Shown here: positions 13,161 to 26,295 of the stretch, piece by piece
Layout of the letters: every line of letters starts with the position of its first letter
Numbering within the stretch: position 1 is the first letter of the stretch
NCBI GenBank assembly: GCA_038503065.1
Contig: JBCAMK010000021.1
Coordinates: 372,001-436,000 of the forward strand
Reading direction: 5' to 3'
From: Paragyromitra xinjiangensis
Lineage: Eukaryota; Ascomycota; Pezizomycetes; Pezizales; Discinaceae
Length of the DNA: 64,000 nucleotides
Program-made: the position numbers and the translations under genes
The notes under the pieces: generated by a model
Seen by the model: the letters and a program-made list of their open reading frames with translations, nothing else
The model's database searches: none
What the model was told of the DNA's origin: nothing

Positions 13161-15567
13161 CTAATCCGCCTTGATAGCTCCATAAATCCTCCTAACGAAA
13201 GCATAAGTGCTCAAAAACCCAATAGTCCCGACAAGCAGACCATAAACCACACACGCCAAAAAACTATAACTAAAGAACAACAAACTCGAGACGAAGCCCT
13301 CGATGTGGAGCTTCGTCATGAAGTACCAAGCTGAGTAGAGGAAGATCCAGAAAGCGGAGCCGGAGCCGACGAGGAAGGAGCGCCACCACCAGTTGTAGTT
13401 CTGTAAGAGTTAGCATATGTGAAAGGATAGGGTGGAGGGGAGGAGGTACCTCGGAGCAAAGCTGGAAATAAGTAATGACGATAGTAATCTCAATAACGGT
13501 AACTACATTGATCCCAGCAATCAATGCCAAAAACCCATACATATAGTAATACCCACTCTTGTCCTGCCACAGGCTCTTGAACACAAACAACAGTTCGATA
13601 AAGATGACTGCGAATGGGATCAACCCTCCCATTAGGATAGCCGGCACTGTCCGCAGGTACCACGGCTGCGCCGGGATCTGGCGTGCGATCATCGTGGTCC
13701 TTGTTGGGTGCTCCCAGGGCGTTTTACGGAAGCCAATGTATGAGCCAAGGAAGACGAGGGGAAGCGAGATGCAGAGCCACATGACAATGAGGGCGCAGAG
13801 TGTGCCGAAGGGTATTGCAGTGCTGGAGGCCTGCGCCCAGACGAAGAGGTTAAGGATGAAAACAGAGGCGAAGAGGAAGCCGGGGAAAAGCAGAGCGGTC
13901 TGTGAGAAATGTTAATACCCTGAATAGTAAGATGGGAAGAAGAACATACCATAAGGGCATTTTTCTTCCATTGCTCGCCTTTAAAAGTCTTGTAGACTCG
14001 AGTACTGAAATATCCGGAGAACACACCCGCAAAGACAAACAGGAATAGTCCAAAACTAATGAAACCACCACGGTAGCTCGGGTTCAACACGCCGACTGCA
14101 CTCAATACTAATAATGCAACCGACATCGCAAGCAATTGTACTCCGCTGCCGACAATCGGAGCAAACAACCCTCCTACACTTGGGGGCCGGAATACATCCC
14201 CGTGCACTAGCTTCCATCCAGTAATATCATCCAATGCCTCATCCTCATCTGCACCTTCTGCTGCGCTTGCTGCTGCCGCTTTCCGTTTTGCCTCGGGGTC
14301 ACTTGCGCCAGAGTCATTATAGTTTTGGATATCGCGAGATAAAGTTCGCAGCATGATGATAGCAACCACAACGGTCAGGAGCATGGCAATAACGAGAGAG
14401 TTGACAATAGCGAGCCAATGAACAGAGGCAGATTCTTCATCATTGACAAAATACAGATCCCAGCGAGAGGCCCAGTCAATTTTGTCGTCTTCCTTCCAGT
14501 ACACGGAGTACGTATACGGGATCGTCATCGTTTTTCCGTCATCCTGAGTGGGTGCGGTACCATCCTCGGTAGATTGAAGAGGGATGTTGAGTTCAAGGGG
14601 TTTCTGGCTCTCGAGAGATTCTGGGCACTGTCCGGTGGGTCCAGTGATAGATTTAGTGTAGACTTCGAATGCGACGATGACCTTACGCGCGGGGTCTTCA
14701 GCAGCCTTGCGCCAGCGGAGGACAAGAGTTACGTGGTTGTTGATGAATGCTTTCTGTATGTATAGGTTAGTGGCGGGGCGAAAAGCTCGAGTGGGAGGAT
14801 CGGACTAACATCGTTTTCGTAAAATCCGAGCTTGAAGCCAGCAGCGTAGTATTTCTTAGTCTTATCAACCGTGACGAAGGAGGTTGCGCCTGGGAGATTG
14901 TCGACGATCCTATTAGAGGTGTTAGCTAGCTATCTCATGGTCCAATCCCTACATTCGTTCCCAGTGTCAAACACCATCCGTCTCACGATCTTGTACTCCT
15001 ATCGAGTCTCTCGCCGCGAGATAAGACGGAAAGTACCCACCACTCAACCACATAACCACCTCTCACCAATTCCTTTGCCCTTTCTACCGCACCTCGGTTG
15101 ACCTCCTTGTCACATAGGTGTTTACACACTTCGTCTTGGCCCACCACCAGCTCATAATCACTGATCTGTATCCGATCACCTCTCAACACCTCTCCCAAGT
15201 TCAATGCAATAGCTCTTGACGATCCAAATTTCGATCCAAAACCATCCTTGCTAACGGGACAAACGAACGGTTGTTCCGAATACGCATATGGTAGCTGCGT
15301 CGTTGGCGAGGTGAGCTTATTCGTGGACAACGGTATATGGTCACCATCTTTGTACGAGCGGATCGACCAGCCTGGAGTGGATCATAAACCCCGTCAGTAA
15401 TGCTTCTCGGACAACCCTGCGCTCAGGGCATGGATGGTGTCTTTAACAATAGGATAAACGGACTCCCGTGAAAGGGGGTTGCGGCACTCACCGGGAATAT
15501 AGAAGGCCGACGAGAGCGAGATTCCCGAGGTCGAGAGGAATAACAGCAGACTTCTTGAGAGCCGCAT
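13161..15567 (-). CDS. EMP70: TM9 superfamily (EMP70/nonaspanin) endomembrane protein
   Basis: Nonaspanins are nine-pass proteins of endosomes and Golgi involved in membrane-protein sorting, adhesion and metal homeostasis. Exons in reading order are 15567-15492, 15371-15041, 14909-14810, 14753-13950, 13899-13450 and 13400-13161, giving 666 residues. I chose the internal ATG at 15567 because it starts a signal peptide (MRLSRSLLLFL...SSAFYIPG); an upstream in-frame ATG at 15597 would bury it. A luminal domain of about 250 residues contains the family motif GGYVVEWIVDNLPG. Nine hydrophobic segments follow (e.g. FLALIAGINVVTVIEITIV). The protein ends ...AIKAD, matching the KXD/E coatomer-binding signal that retains family members in the Golgi. 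It belongs to the TMN1/TMN2 branch, but which paralogue is not certain. Confidence 0.95.
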
Positions 15568-17433
15568 GGTTATGGAATTGTCTCGAGATAATACCAATTT
15601 CCAGTGATGATGGTAGGGAGACTGAGTGGTTTGATGGGGGGAATTGCAGAATCTGGCGATAACGGTAGAAAACGGGCGGAGCCGTTGAGGCAGAAATGTT
15701 TACGTAATGAAGATCTTGGCGAAGGTTTAATTTGGTAGCGAGTGATGGACTGTGACTTGCGCCTCACCAGGTAATGCCGAGTCTCGGAGCTTGGGAATCT
15801 TTGTTATGCATGCCATTTGTTTATCCATCAACGAAATAGGAAATACATGTAGCTGTTCCCGTTGCCAAGGATTCCATATCGCTTATGTACATGTATGTGT
15901 CGAGGAAACCGCGGGCCCAGCCGACGGATCAGGATCAAACTAAATTGTTTCGTCTTGAGTGTAAAGTATTTTCTCTATTAGCTAAATATCTATTTTTCAA
16001 GCTACGATTACCCGGGTAGCCGCGGAGTTTTAGCGGGCCGTGGCGCTATTAGCCAAAACTATACGCTCCTCGGGATGGGTTTCTGTCAAGTTTTGTGATA
16101 TGACACATGATTTGAATTTCAACGTTATGCTACGCGGCTATACATGTGACTGATTGCGAACGAGCCCTCTAGTTTCTCTTTATGGGTATATCATATCCTT
16201 TCGTCCGTGGCTAGGGACCTCTCGGGGTATTTTTTTCCGTTCTAGTCTTGGTTGATTGCGAGCACCAATTCTTCGTCAACTGTCCTTGGAATCAGAATCT
16301 TTGTTACACATTCACTACCATTTTGCCGCTCTACCGGTATGTAGCTCTAATCAAACCCAGACCGGTTCAAAAACTCACGAGCAAGGGTGAGCCTGGTGTT
16401 TGGAACATGCACTCCTGAAATTCTTCACCAATACTTTCCTCTTCTGGGTGTTAGTGAGTAAAATTGCTTTTACTGTCAAGGGTACCATTCCCTTAGCAGA
16501 TTTAGGCCAGTTTCTCGAATAAAATCATTCAGTTGAGGGCTTACACTGATGAGAAGGAGCATCTTCATAGAGCATCACTAAAGAACTAGGATCTCCGGTT
16601 TTTCAGCTCATCTTAAGAGGAAGACATCAGCCATAGTCAATAAGAACCCTAAGGAGTCTTCGTATTTATTGTGCCTACTTAAGTCATCTAGTATTCTTTA
16701 TGATGTCCATTGACACAACTGAGGACGTATGGGTGAAGAAGATGGATGGAATCCTAGCCTCAGAGGCTTCGTTTGGCGGGATTGCGAAACAACTACGGGG
16801 TTGCGCATGCCCTATCGATCCAATTTTTGTGGATAGCTGTGCATGTTTTCACGAGAAGCCGCTCAGAGATTAGGGACCGTTGTTCTCATACTGCATAATA
16901 GATGGAATGTGTATTGATAGTGTGACTACATATGTAGGTTGGTACTCTTCCCAACATAGATACCATAGGGATAGAAGATGTTAATTGAAAAAACCAACTG
17001 GTTAACTATTGGTTTAGTTGTATGTAGGTTGCATGTAATTTCGTGGGCAATGATTCAAAGGCATGACCAGTCTTCAAATTTTCGCAGACTTGCCTTGCAC
17101 TCCACAAATTTCAGCTCTTATACTCTTCTGATCTACATTTTGGTGCTTCCACTTATCTATTTCGCCACAGTATCAGTCGTTTAGGAGTACTTCTGACCGG
17201 ACTTATTCGTATCAAAGTGGCGGATTAGCACAGCGCCCGGCTGTGGAGATGATTTGCGTGCATCCAATGATAGGTTCATTTACTAATGACAGCCTTGCAC
17301 CCTATGATAGAATTACACGAGAGCGATCAAGGATCTCAACCCCGTAATTTTTCAAGCTACAAACGGCTTTTTTTTTCAATCACTTTCCAATTCTTGATTT
17401 CAGTCTCTGGGGACTTGAGGGGTTTTTTTAGTC
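15568..17433. other. Gene-free stretch
   Basis: This holds the promoter of the TM9 gene (reading left) and then AT-leaning sequence with only short frames. I see no domain-bearing frame, tRNA or repeat ends. Confidence 0.6.
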
Positions 17434-18274
17434 ATGGCTGATGTTATAGGCGTCGCAGTAAGCATCACTGCGATTATTGAGCTAGCAGCAGAAACGACAT
17501 CTTCGAGTCGCAGGTACATTTATCAAATTTCTTGGGCACCCTTCAGTCCCATTGTTGAAAAATTCCGAAAACGGGGCTTTTCATGATGGTTGACAAGCAA
17601 CCTGGTACCAGCAAGTTGGCACTAAGTATTGCCAAGACGATAAGCTCTGAGCAACAACTAATTTCTCTCCCAAAACTGCCTCAAAGTAGGCTAGAAAACA
17701 TAGTCATATTCCAAAATATCACACTACCCTCTTGACTAATCAACAGGTGCTCATATCTCCTGATTGTTGTGTTGCGTGGTGCTGGAAAAAGAGGTGATCT
17801 TTTTCGTTGCTATCCTCCTACTGTACTTGAGAAAGGTGCTGACCCCACGACGGTAGGCAAAATGCGAGAGCCGATACTCTTTAAGGCAGTAATCTCAGAG
17901 GATGAGGAGATTGTCTAGATGCTACTTGAGAAAGGTGTCGACCCCTCGCCGGAGATAGGAACGGGGAGTTAACGTTGCGCAGGGCGGTAATCATGGGGAA
18001 TGAAATACTAGTCTGGTCGCTGCTTGAGAAAGGTGCCGACACCCCGGCAAGATATAGGGACGAGACGATATTGTGTGAAGCGGTGGTTGAAGGGAACGGA
18101 TCGATAGTTAAATTCTTGATTGAGAGTGGCGCGGATCCGTTTGTGGCAGCTTTGGAGGGAGTGATCCTGCTGGAACTTGCGCAAAGGGAGGGTTATGAGT
18201 CGATAGGCTATCGACTGGAAATAGCCATGCATGGAAAAATGGGGGTAGGCGACGGGTGTAAATTACAGGCATGA
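17434..18274 (+). pseudogene. Decayed NLR-like gene: HeLo-like N-terminus plus broken ankyrin repeats
   Basis: The start (MADVIGVAVSITAIIELAAE) closely resembles the first residues of the NACHT-ankyrin protein at 29668 (MADGLGLAASIIAVIQLTTG) and the fungal STAND N-terminal domain. That frame stops after about 50 codons. From about 17826 three to four ankyrin-type units can be read (LEKGADPTT, LLEKGVDPSP, LLEKGADTPAR, LIESGADPF). They are interrupted by an in-frame TAG, a TAA and at least one frame change before the last clean frame (17975-18274). No NACHT segment lies between, so it was either deleted or never present. I read this as a dead, internally deleted relative of the NLR gene 8 kb away on the other strand. 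An ankyrin-only gene with unseen introns is less likely because of the stops. Confidence 0.7.
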
Positions 18275-18877
18275 GGGAAAAATCTTGCGCTGCATCATGG
18301 GGTGTTTTTTCTTATTTAATCTTTTGGGATTGTAAATACTCTATTGTCTCCGTTTGGAGTGATCGGATTTCGGGGGTTGGCCCCATCGTGTGTTGTCTGT
18401 CTGATAGTTAGAGGGATTCTAGAGGATTTGCAAAATCTAATAGTCACTTGGATCTACTACCGGGCATTATAACTGTTAAAAGTGTTTGTATAGTTTAATT
18501 ATACATCTATTTACTATAGTTCATACTTAGGGTTCCGGTAGCTGGGCATTAGCGATCCAAATACATATGTACTCACTACTCTAGGCTAAAACAATTGCCA
18601 GAGCCAACAATCTTATCTGATAATCACTACCCGAGAAAGCGGCTGACCGAGGCCTAACTTAAACTTCAAGCCCGTGCGTTGTGTCACGTCAGTAGCCGAG
18701 GGCGACAACTCCCATCGCATCGCGTTCGTTCTCCTGGCTACTCTAAACCTCCAATCCAATCACAATTGCAATTATACGCGTCAATAACCAACCAAACCAG
18801 CCCAGCGAAAACGGTAGCATAAGAGAATCAGAAAGGGGGAGGGAAAAAGGAAAAAGGGGAGAGTAAACGGAATAAAC
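18275..18877. other. Intergenic, promoter of the oxidoreductase gene
   Basis: The last 60 bases before the start codon are purine-rich (runs of GGGAAAAAGG). Nothing else was recognised. Confidence 0.5.
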
Positions 18878-20153
18878 ATGAAGGGTATTCAATTGAAGTC
18901 TTACGTCAAGGTACGTTCTTGACCCTCTAACGGCGCGCTCGGCCCGCTACTGGTGAATCATGAGAGCTTAAGTTTATTATCGGGAGTAGAAGTAGGGAAG
19001 CGCGGCTAATAGAATACTCAAAACGACAGGGCCCATCAGATCTCGCAGTAACGACACTGCCAGACCCAGTTCCCAACCACGACGAATATCTCGTCGAGGT
19101 CCGCGCCGCCGCAACAAACTTCTTCGATATTCTACAAATCAGTGGGAAATACCAACACGTTTGTCTTCTCCCTTTCATAGCTACAGCCTGCCCGTTCCCG
19201 ATGACAAGCTACGTATCCAAGCTAAACATGCAAAACAGCAACCCCCCTTCCCATGGATCGCTGGCATGGAATTCGCCGGGACGATCATGGCCGCACCCTC
19301 CGGCGGCAAGTTCAGAAAAGGTGATCGTGTCTTCGGCGCGAAACAAGGCGCCTACGCGACCCGAGTCTGCATAAAGGAGGAAGTCCTCCACCGTGTTCCT
19401 GACGGATGGGGATTTGAAGATGCAGCAGGGCTCTACGTCACCGGTACCATCCCTCACCTCGCAAAAAAAAGCCGGACTAACGAAAGCCTAGCTCCAACGT
19501 CCTACGCTGCACTTCTCATCCGCGCTAAGCTTCTCCCAGGGGAAACGGTCCTCGTCCATGCCGGTGCCGGGGGAGTTGGTCTCGCCGCAATCCAAATCGC
19601 GAAAGCCGCGGGTGCTATCGTCATCGCTACTGCATCTACACCTGCTAAACTCGCTATATGTGCGTCCTATGGGGCGGACCACGTCATCGATTATTCTACT
19701 TCCACTGGCTCTACACCTGACTGGCCAAAACGGGTTCTTGGGTTGACCGCTGGGAGGGGTGTGAATGTTGTGTTTGATCCAGTTGGACTGATTGAGCCGA
19801 GTTTGAAATGTATTGCCTGGTGTGGTCGTTTACTAGTAATTGGTTTTGCGGGTGGTAAGATTGAAAGTGTGGCGATGAATAGGGTGTTGTTGAAGAATGT
19901 ATCGATAGTTGGGATCCACTGGGGGTTGTATGCGGATAAGGAGAGGAAGGAGGGGACTGTGGATAAGGTGTGGGCGGGGTTGATGAGACTGGTGCAGGAA
20001 GGGAAGTTCAGGCCGACTGTGTTTAAGGGGGAGAACGGGCAAGGTTTCGTCGGGCTGGAGAACGTCGGGAGGGCGCTGGAGGCGTTAGGGAAAAGGGAGA
20101 CTTGGGGGAAGGTAGTTATTAGTGTGCCGAGGGAGGTGGGCCCCAGGCTTTAG
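18878..20153 (+). CDS. Zinc-independent quinone oxidoreductase (zeta-crystallin type, MDR superfamily)
   Basis: NADPH-dependent quinone reductase-like enzyme, probably cytosolic or mitochondrial. Exons are 18878-18910, 19030-19158, 19239-19443 and 19492-20153, giving 342 residues. Order: GroES-like N-terminal fold (ATNFFDILQISGKYQHQPPFPW-type segment, split exactly at the second intron), then the Rossmann cofactor motif HAGAGGVGLAAIQIAKA from about residue 145, and the family motif GADHVIDY. The third intron (19444-19491) is only 48 nt, a multiple of three, without a stop, so retention would add 16 residues. It is called an intron because it interrupts the conserved GLYVTAPTSYAAL. The catalytic-zinc ligands of alcohol dehydrogenases are absent, as expected for this branch. 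Substrate unknown. Confidence 0.93.
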
Positions 20154-20718
20154 GCGTGTTCAAGTTAAAAAGGAAGTAAATAACGGGAAAAAGGGTTTGG
20201 GGACCTTATGAATATCAAGAAGGATACAATGGACTGAAGTACAAACACACCCTCGGGTCGGGGATCAGAGTCATGAATAGTCACTCGGTAATTTGACCAC
20301 TCGTTTCTGGTCGCTGGGGCTTACAGAATTCGGGAGAAGATTTCTTACAATAATTCTAACTATGTATGTCCAAATGAAAACTCAAAGGCGAAATTCCTCA
20401 CTTGTCTAAACCCATCAGAGTAATTTTAGTCCAATAGCTAGAAACGAACCAAAACCTTTCTACCAAAGACCCATCGCCAAGATTCAGGAAAAAATTTCCT
20501 CCGAGGTACCAATAAATCCCCCCGCTTTAGGCCTTAAAATCATCGGATCGATATCATATGATATATATAAAGACAAAAAAAAACCTATATCCCCCCTACC
20601 CCACCCCACTAAGTATTTCACGTATTCACGCGAGAATTGCAGTAAGGAGCCAATTCAGTTAAACTATATCAACTCCATCTTCTGACCACTTTCTATCGTT
20701 ATCTTCGCTGTTATTGCA
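20154..20718. other. Intergenic region between convergent genes
   Basis: Shared 3' region of the oxidoreductase (+) and the HerA-like ATPase (-). It is AT-rich with short A runs; no coding or RNA feature was seen. Confidence 0.6.
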
Positions 20719-22915
20719 CTACTGCCTCTTCGGAAGCGGCGCTCCACCACCGTTAGCACCGTTCGTGGTAGCCCTCTTCGCCTTCCTTGCCGCTTTCTCC
20801 ATCGCCTTCACCGCTGGGTCCTTTTTCGGCATTTGCCCATTTATATTTCGGTTAGGCGTCCTATTGGCACCTTGATTCGGGTCCCAGGTACTATTCTGCG
20901 ATTGCTGTTGGTGAGATTGACCCCAATCATTCCACCCATTATTCTGGCCAGAGCTACTTCCGTTCTGTTGTGGTTGAGCAGGCTTTCTTGGTTGTGCTGG
21001 CGGATTGAACCCTCCCTGTTGCTGCTGCTGCTGGGGAGGTCCCATCCACCTCCCTGCTTGTACGCCTCCCCTCCCACCCCTCCCACCACCACCACGACCA
21101 CGGTTGGAATTTCCTCTATCTCCAACCATAGCCGCCGCAACCTCAGGTGGGATGACTCCCGCAGCTCTGGCCGTCACTGGAGCGACAGCAGAGTTTGCAA
21201 GAATACTCTTTCCTCCGTCCTCAGTGAGACGCTTGCGGACTTTGATTTTAAGATATCCAAGACCAAGCTTACGAATTTGCTCATCTTCCTCCTCTTCCTC
21301 CTCTTCCTCCTCTTCAAAACTTCCTTCACCATCCTCGCCATCTTCCGCGCCGTATCCGCCGTTGAACTCGTCGTCCTGATTGTATGCTGGATCGAAATCT
21401 TTTGCTGATACGATACCGGCTGGGGCGAAGAGGTAGGCCTCACCCTCGTTTAACGCCACGATTCGCTCAAGGAGGCCAAGAGCGCTGGAATCGGCTTCGA
21501 CGGCAACAGCGGCGAGATGATGTTTCATGAAGGATAACCATTCGGGCGAGGTGAATCGATGGGCAACGATGACATTACAGAGATCGAGGAGCTTGGGGGA
21601 GATAGTAGGCTCTTGAGTTGAGATCAAGACTCGAGTTGCTAGATGGCGTTGTTGACGGATCACTGAGAGAAGGTTGTCGGTGAGCTTTTGTGCGGGGGAG
21701 GTGGCGGTCATGTACTATTAGTTAAGGTTAGCGAAGACCGAGAGATAAGGGATAGTTACTAGGGAGCTTACTTTATGAGCTTCGTCAAGAGCAATCACAC
21801 GTCCATACTTGACATCCTTCTCGAGGAAAAGCCCAACACAGATGTCGAACAGCGCACATGCACTTGCCTCATCTACGAACGGATCACTCAAATCGACAAT
21901 CGTAATAACCCCTGGAGTAAAATCCCATACTTCCTGCACTGCCTCGTTCATTTCCAAGAAGCTCTCCAAGATCTCCAACCTAAGCGTCAATGGACCCTTC
22001 TGCATAGGTGTTAAATCGGCATTCATTATCATTTCCTTAAACAACTTGTAATCGAAGCCTGACCCATATATACTGCTGGCGGTAGCTAATTCTCGGAGGA
22101 TCTTTCGGACATACTCCATATATAGTGGTGGGTGGTCACTGTTTTTGTCAACAGACATGAGGGAGAGCATACGCTCGATGTTGAGATCTGATTGCCTGAG
22201 CTTTAAGGGCTTTACAATGAGATTTTTAGAGTTAATGCTACCGTAGAGGTGAGACATCTGTGGGAAATTAGATGAGGATACGAGCAGGCGGACAGGCATG
22301 TGGGTTGCGAGATAGGCGGCTTCGCATGGGCGAAGGGCATTGGCGCTGTTATTGACATCGAAATGGAAAACCATCGCGGTGAGAGGATTTGGGAGAGATC
22401 CAAGCGTGGGATGCGGTAGGAGCATATTCTCTGCACGCCAGATATGTCAGCCATTTTTTTCGCTCAGCATCCTAAGAAACGGAGGAGAGCAAACCCAGCA
22501 TACAGGCAAGAGTGTGACTCTTCCCAGACCCTTGTAACCCACATATAAACGCAGACCATGGAGCATTTCCATTCAAAAAGACTCTAGGGTCACTATTCTT
22601 GTTGGGCCTTCTCACGCCTCCGAAGAAACCATTGTCCACAATTTCGCCACCTCTCTTCTTCCTTCTCTCTGGGTCCACAAGCTCCAATGCGCGCCCGAGT
22701 AGACCATATTGATCCAACGCAGCGGGACATTTTTTGTCTACAAATAATCCGGCTGCTGCGGTGAATATCGGAGTTGTAATTAATGTGTGTCTTTGGGAGT
22801 CAAGGGACGATTTGCCGTTGGACCCAGCGCCATTTGGTCCTGACGGAGGATCTCCCAGAAGCGAAAGCTGCGCGTAAAGATTGGCAGTCAAGTTGACCGA
22901 GAAACTTTTTGCCAT
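20719..22915 (-). CDS. HerA/FtsK-like P-loop ATPase with acidic, RGG and Q/N-rich tail
   Basis: Exons are 22915-22495, 22430-21772 and 21714-20719, giving 691 residues. Walker A is GLQGSGKSHT (residues 126-135, Lys132), followed by the conserved ACMLENMLLPHP. Walker B is VIALDEAHKY with Asp356/Glu357. Downstream, RVLISTQEPTISPKLLDLCN followed by VAHRFTSPEW reproduces the spacing of the HerA/TrwB-type sensor and arginine region. After about residue 480 the protein becomes low complexity: an uninterrupted acidic run, an RGG-rich block (RGRGGGGRGGRGG), Q/N-rich sequence and a basic end. HerA-type motors pump DNA, so a nucleic-acid role is plausible, but I know no characterised fungal member and infer no pathway. 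The RGG block suggests RNA or DNA contact. Confidence 0.85.
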
Positions 22916-25900
22916 CGTTGGATAGTCTTCTATACTTGCGAATAAACAATTGCCTTAAGCAAATAAATAAATGGGGATCGATAAGATGGGGGGTGAAGGA
23001 GTAAAGTAGGCTGATATTCCGTACTCGTTCGGGTTGATGCTGAATCTGTGATATAATATATTCCCACTTCGCTCCGACTTTTGGTCCAGCTGCAAAATTT
23101 TCCAAATGTTGACCCAGATAGAAATATTTATCCCTGGGGGTCTGTCTTTTATATACACTCTTTCCCTCCAACGAAATCTGCTCGAGCCTGCTTGACCTTA
23201 CCTGTCTAAGCTCGATGCACGGGAAACTGCAGCGCAGTGCAGCGAGGTGAGGGGACGATGGACGCACATATCCGGGGGCTGTATCCTTCAATTAGATCTC
23301 AAAATCTGATCTGTCTTATCACTTTTCTCTCTCTAGTGACCGACTGGTTTCCACGCACACGCTGCTGTCTCTTCTCTGGATGTCTGTCTACCTGGCGCGG
23401 TTCCAGCCCAGGTACACCCTAGCTGGGTGCCGGCTATCTGAAGCTGCAGCCACAAGAGCGGGGTGGAGCATGAGTGTATCCGGGAATTGGCGCGTCAATT
23501 AAGTTTTTTCGGTGGCTAAAGATTCAGGCAACCCATCTAGAAGTTTATGTTTGTATCGCCCGAGCCGGGAGTTATTGAGGCTCTGACGTGTGTTGGCGCC
23601 ATGGCCTGTAACTTGGTTCGCTATCGATTACCGTTATCGATTGGTTTGATCTGTCTACCTAAAATTTTGTTATTTAGAGGGGTACCTTGTAGGGTTTGGT
23701 GTTGGAGACCATCAGCTGAGTAGCTACCTAGGTAAACAACCGTCTTGCTTTTGTTCAGGCATCCAGCGACCTCAGGCTTCTTATGGCTTTCATGAATTCG
23801 CACTTGTTTCCGTCTCTACATAAGCAGCCTCAATGCCCTATCAACCGAAGCAAGCGTCTCACATTGACTAGTTCAAGAGCTAGTTAGACCTAAAAGCGCG
23901 CAGTCACAGGATTCAGGCCGCCTACAGAAGCTTAGATGACTAATCCAGCATAGACCAGCCACGAGTTTCTAAAGATGCACGTTTTAAAACCACCTCATGC
24001 AGGGAGGAAGGGGTTTTAAAATCGAAAGTACGTGTAGGTACTCCAAACCTGTGGATTATAGGCTAGATTAGAAACTTCTAATGTAGCGTAGCATTCGGCC
24101 TGCTGCCTGCAGAAACTAGATTTAGTAAAATTATCGAGACAGAAGTCTAGCCTCACCAGCCACTATATGTGGTTTTCTTGGAGCGTAAATTAACGACACA
24201 ATTGGCTGTTTCCCGTAGAAAAAAGTACCGATTAGAAGTATAGATCGAGTGATATTTCATGACACAACCCATAGTAATTACCGACACTTAGATAACATGA
24301 TCCGGTTTATTAGCTCGCCGACACAAGGACATCCAAAAAATGGGTATATCGGTGTACTTCACCGCCGAGCGGGGTGTGGGGGCCAATGGAAAATCCGGCC
24401 ATCAATATCCACCAGGGCTGCTTCCCGAGGATTTTACCTTGCCTCGTGGCCATCAAATATTTCGTTTGCCTGTCTTTCCTGTTTGATTGCCAACTGGGTT
24501 ACCATTGAGGGGTAGGGAAAGTATGGAAGTGTTTAGGCCTATCATTTATCAGCGCTAATTTGCTTCTCGAATATCGAAGCCGTAGAGAATTGACACTGTT
24601 CACGAGGTGGAGGGGTGCCAAAGTTTATTTTAAGATACTCGAAGGTTAGGAAATCTTAGGATGTTAGGGACTGCATAGCTATAGGCTATTATTCTTTTGC
24701 TGCCACTTCCAGAACAGGCCTTATAGAACTCAGAGGTAATAGCTCTAATTGGTATTTATGTACACTCCCGGTGATAGCTACAGTTCGGGTTATTATGGAA
24801 TACAAATTATACACTTTGTCTTCTTGGGAGGCAGCTTTTGCTTCCCTATTGATCACTTCTACGCGCTGCTGGCGGATCCTCTTTGGTATGAAAAGGTGGG
24901 TCAATTAACTGAACCTTCTAACCGCCCTCAGGTATGATGTAGATACACTATGAATAAAAACCCCGCCTAATGCAAATCTCTAATCTTCAGCAAAGTATGA
25001 AAGCATACATATTCAAACTACTTATTAGTTTCGTGCATGGCCTTAATCTTCTCGAAGGTCGCTATACACACACGAGATGTTCCACCACTGCCATATTAAC
25101 TGTGTGCAACTGATGGTCACATGTCGTTAGGGCTACCTTCCCCGGTGAAGTGACCTCGGATTCTCCACTTTTTCTTGCCGCTTTACTAGAGGGGGAATTT
25201 TGGACATCGCGTGTAACCATCTGCCGTACGCAGCTAATACGGTACCTGTTGAAGCGCATTGATACGAAAAATGTATCGATGCTGCATGTATTACCTTACT
25301 ATCTCTTCCCAGTAGGTGACTATACAACCGCTATATAGAGAATGGACCTTATGCTCGCCTCCTGAGTCCTTTAAATGTCTATACAAGGGAACCTAATTCA
25401 TCCTGACGGTGCGATCTCAGCCTCCAGGCTGGGTGGAGGAATCCTCTCATCAGTCGCACATAACATAGCCTATGGAATCACTTAGAGCAAGGTGACTACA
25501 AAACTTCTAGTTTCACATTAAGTAAGAAACGAGATCGTCCATCGTTTCTTCTTGATTAAGCTCATGTTTAGTTGATCCAGCCCCCGAACATCACAACAGA
25601 AAGTCATAGAAAGTCACTCGATCTGTCATAAAAACCCCCTGAAGTAATAAGGTGAGATATTCGTTGCTTCTGTGGAAGGCTTGATATATTAGATAGAGAA
25701 GAAAGAAACGAAGAAGAGGCAGAAAGCCTCTGTATATATACAAGTAATCAACCAATCAGAGCCCTTCCACCATATACCTCCTGGCCAGCGCCTCCAGGCT
25801 CAAAGCAGCCTCAATTTCACTGAATAGCCGCCAGAATAATCAACAGCCAAAGAAGCCCAAATTGGCAAGGAATAGTAAGAAACCTGAATAATAGGAAAGC

Positions 25901-26295
25901 CTACGTATACTATAGAAGCCTACGTAGGTGGAGTAAAGAATAGAGCCAAATGAATAGAGAAAGGCCGGAAGCGGCACGAAAGGAAGTAAATATCCAACAC
26001 CCCCGCCAGTAGCCTTTACATACATTATTGAACCCGAACCCGATACTTTCGCCCGAGACAAACCCTCCGCTTCAACTAGCTAGCTGAGACACAACCTGAT
26101 ATGGGCGACCCCCGCATATCATATCAACCCGCTTACGCCGCACATCGGCAAACCGGACACCATTTATACCTTCCGTGAGGGAGATCTGATTGCGGTAAGT
26201 ATTATATGAATTGGTATGAGCTTGGGTTAGGGATTTTGAGGAATAATTTAAAGTTTTTATGTACGTATCCATTAGTTTCGATAGGTGGGAGCATT
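22916..26295. other. Gene-free stretch
   Basis: The first 300 bases are the leader/promoter of the ATPase gene. Beyond that only short frames occur. A small inverted repeat centred near 24000 (TTTTAAAACC against GGTTTTAAAA) and a short GTGCGA/TCGCAC dyad near 25407-25459 are visible. Nothing was recognisable as a gene. Confidence 0.55.

Noticed and set aside
26100..26200. Possible coding fragment ending in GTAAGT before the ankyrin array
   Set aside because: Only about 20-25 open codons in any frame, with no partner exon found.
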